From NCBI GenBank assembly GCA_963575745.1, contig CAUYUJ010017805.1, positions 70,001 through 134,000 of the forward strand: a stretch of 64,000 nucleotides of DNA. The letters run 5' to 3'. Made by a program: the position numbers and the translations under genes. Positions within the stretch are counted from its first letter, which is position 1; the number at the start of each line of letters is the position of its first letter. Under the pieces are notes generated by a model. That model ran no database searches. It was not told the origin of the DNA and saw nothing but the letters and a program-made list of their open reading frames with translations. This document shows, piece by piece, positions 61,165 through 64,000 of this stretch. Origin of the DNA: Prorocentrum cordatum (Eukaryota > Sar > Dinophyceae > Prorocentrales > Prorocentraceae).

Positions 61165-61250
61165 GGGAAGGAGGAGGAGAAGGAGGAGGAGGAGGAGGAG
61201 GAAGAGGAAGAGGATGAGGAGGAGAAGGATGAGGAGGAGCAGGAGGAGAC
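61165..61250. repeat. GGA microsatellite
   Basis: Short interrupted GGA/GAG tract. Confidence 0.9.
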
Positions 61251-61254
61251 ATCC

Positions 61255-61555
61255 TGCCGTCGTGTCAACAATCACGACGCGCTGTTTGTGGCAAATGCCC
61301 TCCCCTGCCCTGACATCCTTGCGCCGTGGCAGAATCTGACGTTGCCGCAGGTGCTTGGGAGGTCTTCTCGCGGCTGCCTCCCACCGACTGCGCTTCGCCG
61401 AGAGCGTTCCAGGGGTGCCCGGATCGTCCCAAGCGGCCATCCGAGGTCCGCGCTATGACGTGAAAATGTGGCATCGCTGCGTCGCGAACAACAACACGAT
61501 GGAGTATTTGTTGCTGTCTACAACCTCCATAAACCCTCATGCGGCCCCGTGGCCG
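61255..61555. other. no gene recognised; dispersed repeat fragment
   Basis: CTGCGCTTCGCCGAGAGCGT and CCCGGATCGTCCCAAG are the inverse of words at 46955-47010 and 54560-54615. No coding domain. Confidence 0.55.
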
Positions 61556-61655
61556 TCAACAAAGCAGCTCGGGATGAAAAGCTGGTCCCCAGGGAAGGGG
61601 TCCAGACCTCTGCGGGGAGCCACGCTGAGAAAAAACGGCTTTTGATGTCTGGGGG
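61556..61655 (+). mobile_element. MITE-9 copy j (3' part)
   Basis: GCTCGGGATGAAAAGCTGGT, AGGGAAGGGGTCCAGACCTC and the end TTTTGATGTCTGGGGG. Confidence 0.75.
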
Positions 61656-61814
61656 AATGGCCCTACATGCAAGGGTGTCCTTTGGCTCGGCGCGGCTCGC
61701 TGGTCGTTGCATGCGATGCGACAGTGGCGGCCTGCGTGCTTAGGCTTGGCCCCCGCGCCGGTGAAGGGTCACTCTCATGTGAAGCCGAAGGAGGCAGTGA
61801 ATATAGACACGACT

Positions 61815-62360
61815 AGGTATGTACGTATGTATGTATGCCTGTATGTCCGTATGTCTGTATGTCTGTGTCTGTGTCTGTGTCTGTGTCTGTGTCTGTGTCT
61901 GTATGTCTGTATGTCTGTACGGTTGTACTTATGCATGTCTGTATGTCTGAATGTCGGTAGTATGCATGTATGTATGTCTGTATGTCTGTCTGCCTGTCAG
62001 CCTGTCTGTCTGTCAGTATGCCTGTCTGTCCGTCTGCCCGTATGTATGTATGTATGTATGTATGTATGTATGTATGCATGCATGTATGTATGTATGTATG
62101 TATGTATGTATGTATGTATGCATGTGTGCGTATATATGTATGTATGTATGCATGCATGCATGCATGCATGTATGTATGTATGTATGCATGCATGTATGTA
62201 TGCATGTATGTATGTATGTATGTACGTATGCATGCATGTATGTCTGTTTGTAGATTTATATAACTGTATGTACGTATGCCTGTATGTCTGTATGTCTGTA
62301 TGTCTGTATGCCTGTCTGACTGCCTGCTCGTCTGTCTGTCTGTCTGTCTGTCTGCCTGCC

Positions 62361-62393
<33 letters not shown>

Positions 62394-62516
62394 GTCTGTA
62401 AGTACGTACGTGTGTACGTATTTCTGTACGTATGTAGGTATGCTTGTACGTATAGAAGCGTATGATTCTCCATTGACAAAACAAAGTTAGCGGTGTATAT
62501 ATATATATATATGTAT
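61815..62516. repeat. GTAT/GTCT tetranucleotide repeat, 650 bp, ending in TA repeat
   Basis: Mosaic of GTAT, GTCT, GTGTCT and GCAT units; almost free of stops in several frames (Met-Tyr-Val-Cys type), which is an artefact. A TA run lies at 62497-62514. Confidence 0.96.
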
Positions 62517-62524
62517 GCACACAT

Positions 62525-63241
62525 ACCTCCAATCTGTCTCTTCGTCCCATTTCTTTTTACGTCTCATCCCTTACCGGAGTCTTGTGTGCAAAGGGGGGGC
62601 TGCCAGCGCAAGACCCCCCGACCCCGAAGGACCCCGCGCCAAGTAGGGGCGGCAGCGCGAACGCGAGTCCAAAACCCCGGAGTGGACCCCAGGAGCGGCA
62701 GCGCGAACACGTGACCGAACCCCTGAAGAGAGGGCGGCAGCGCGAACACGAATCCTGACCCTTTAAAAGGGAGCGGCAGCGCCATCACGAGTCCGAACCC
62801 TCCCCAATGGAGCCTCCCCCCTTTCGAGTTTGGCAGGGAAGGGACGGGAGGGGCCAACGCGGCTGCGGGGGAGGTGGCAACGGGATGGACGTGCCAAGGG
62901 ACGCGCCAGGGGAGATAAATCACATGAGCAACTCAATGATATTTAGCTCCAACCTGTCTACTCGTCCCATTTCTTTTTACGTCTCATCCCTTACCAGAGT
63001 CTTGCGTGCAGGGGGGGGCTGCCAGCGCAAGACCCCCCGACCCCGAAGGACCCCGCGCCAAGTAGGGGCGGCAGCGCGAACGCGAGTCCGAACCCCCGGA
63101 TTGGACCCCAGGAGCGGCAGCGCGAACACGAGATCGAACCTCTGAGGAGAAGGCGGCAGCGCGAACACGACTCCGGACCCTTTAAAGGGAGCGGCGGCGC
63201 GATCACGAGTCCGAACCCTCCCCAAGGGAACCTCCCCCCTT
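62525..63241 (+). repeat. 300-bp near-tandem duplication with 41-bp subrepeats
   Basis: 62525-62822 and 62947-63241 share CGTCCCATTTCTTTTTACGT, GACCCCCCGACCCCGAAGGA and four loose units containing GGCAGCGCGAACRCGAGTCC. The 125-bp spacer is unrelated. Confidence 0.9.
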
Positions 63242-63344
63242 CCATGCACCCCACTCTGGTTTACCGTCTCCGACCCAAGGGAGGGGGGGGACAGGAAAAT
63301 GCTGACAGCGAAACTGTGAATTGTGGCAGTGCTGCCTTCTTTGC

Positions 63345-63374
63345 TCTTGCTCTCTCTCTCTCTCTCTCTCTCTC

Positions 63375-63412
<38 letters not shown>

Positions 63413-63432
63413 CTCTCTCTCTCTCTCTCTTT
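63345..63432. repeat. CT repeat, T37, CT repeat
   Basis: (CT)n at 63345-63374, a run of 37 T at 63376-63412, then (CT)n. On the minus strand it follows the recombinase stop codon by four bases. Confidence 0.96.
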
Positions 63433-63436
63433 TCAA

Positions 63437-63984
63437 ACCGCATCATGATCGAGGGCCGCCGCCAGGCGGCGGAAGCGATCCAGCTCCACCGGGTCCAACG
63501 AATTCTGCTGCATGCTCTGCAGCCCGTCCGAGATGTACAGCCCCGCCTCCTCATTATCTTGCCACCCGCCCATGATGAGCGCGTGGCGCATGTTGTTGTG
63601 GCGCCGGTAGTGCCACGTCGCGCCACCGCGCCGCAGCGAGTACGGCCCGCCCTGGTGGCGCTCAAGCTCGAGGCTGGAGACGAGCTTCTGAAGACCCGCC
63701 TGACGTCCTCCACCGAGGGTCTCAGGATCGCACGCCGTGCGGCAACTTGTCGAAGAAGTGCCGCGCGAACCTGGCCACCCGCGGGTCGTGGAGCGCCACC
63801 GGTTCTCACGGTGACGACGAATTCCCGACCTCGTCACTGGCATCGCAATCGCCATACTGAGCCCATCATTGGCGAACTGAAGCCGCCATCGGCGCAGGCT
63901 TGGCAGCTCCATCGTGTGAAGGAGAGCTGAAGGAGAGCCGCGTATCCCACAACTAAGAGCCGTGCCGCGACATTGCGAGACCAC
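63437..63984 (-). pseudogene. Tyrosine recombinase C-terminal part of a second DIRS-type element
   Basis: Recombinase catalytic end: LQKLVSSLELERHQGGPY, SLRRGGATWHYRRHNNM (Arg box, about 63610), ALIMGGWQDNEEAGLYISDG with the nucleophilic Tyr kept (about 63545), and the C terminus DRFRRLAAALDHDAV then stop at 63437. Compared with the copy at 19235 the final box is intact. Upstream of about 63720 the frame has drifted and the first Arg box is not visible in the window; the element continues past the right edge. Complete recombinase would be over 300 residues, so this is partial here. Confidence 0.8.
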
Positions 63985-64000
63985 GAACGCGCCGCACTTA

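Noticed and set aside
61707-62465. A 252-codon Cys/Val/Met-rich protein
   Set aside because: Pure GTAT/GTCT microsatellite; several other frames are equally open.
1-64000. Dinoflagellate spliced-leader gene, 5S rRNA or snRNA
   Set aside because: I looked for the conserved spliced-leader core TAGCCATTTTGGCTCAAG and found no match; no rRNA- or snRNA-like stretch was recognised. A covariance-model search would be decisive.

Overview
This 64 kb window looks like intergenic DNA from a large, repeat-packed, GC-rich eukaryotic nuclear genome, and I think a dinoflagellate is by far the best fit. The evidence is a decayed tyrosine-recombinase (DIRS-type) retroelement that carries a C5-cytosine DNA methyltransferase (a combination reported from dinoflagellates), LINE polyproteins with RNase H and Cys-motif C termini, many short terminal-inverted-repeat (TIR) elements, and kilobase-scale GGA/TCC, ATC and GTC microsatellites. 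I find no host gene I can defend, no rRNA, no tRNA and no spliced-leader gene. Most very long open frames are stop-free simply because the DNA is a trinucleotide repeat or a minisatellite whose period is a multiple of three.

Layout. 0-3.1 kb: 83-bp minisatellite blocks and a 1.9-kb GGA tract. 3.1-13.3 kb: two related LINE retrotransposons (A and B) head to tail on the minus strand, separated by TCC microsatellites; B keeps ORF1 (zinc finger plus coiled coil), endonuclease, reverse transcriptase (RT) and the start of RNase H, and is interrupted by two TIR elements. 13.3-19.2 kb: small TIR elements and simple repeats. 19.2-25.9 kb: the minus-strand DIRS-type element, with gag-like region, RT, first part of RNase H, DNA methyltransferase, rest of RNase H, and tyrosine recombinase. 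26-35 kb: tandem repeats, an 800-bp tandem duplication and GGA tracts, one of them inside a hairpin. 35-39 kb: two tandem copies of a composite (anchor, ATC microsatellite, 90-bp minisatellite). 39-47 kb: TIR elements, some nested, and a segmental duplication. 47.6-49.1 kb: a homogeneous 102-bp minisatellite. 49-56 kb: TIR elements plus TCC, GTC and GGA tracts. 56.4-61.2 kb: a third LINE (C) of a different subfamily, minus strand, broken by at least four TIR elements and a GGA tract. 61.8-63.4 kb: tetranucleotide repeat and a 300-bp duplication. 63.4-64 kb: C-terminal end of a second tyrosine recombinase running off the window.

The genes work only as parts of mobile elements. The LINEs would nick DNA with the endonuclease and prime reverse transcription there; the DIRS-type element would integrate through its recombinase and could methylate its own DNA. 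All copies seen here carry frameshifts, stops or lost catalytic residues, so they are fossils. Names such as MITE-1 to MITE-15 are labels I give here to groups of short TIR elements; boundaries come from reading inverted ends and target-site duplications (TSDs) by eye.
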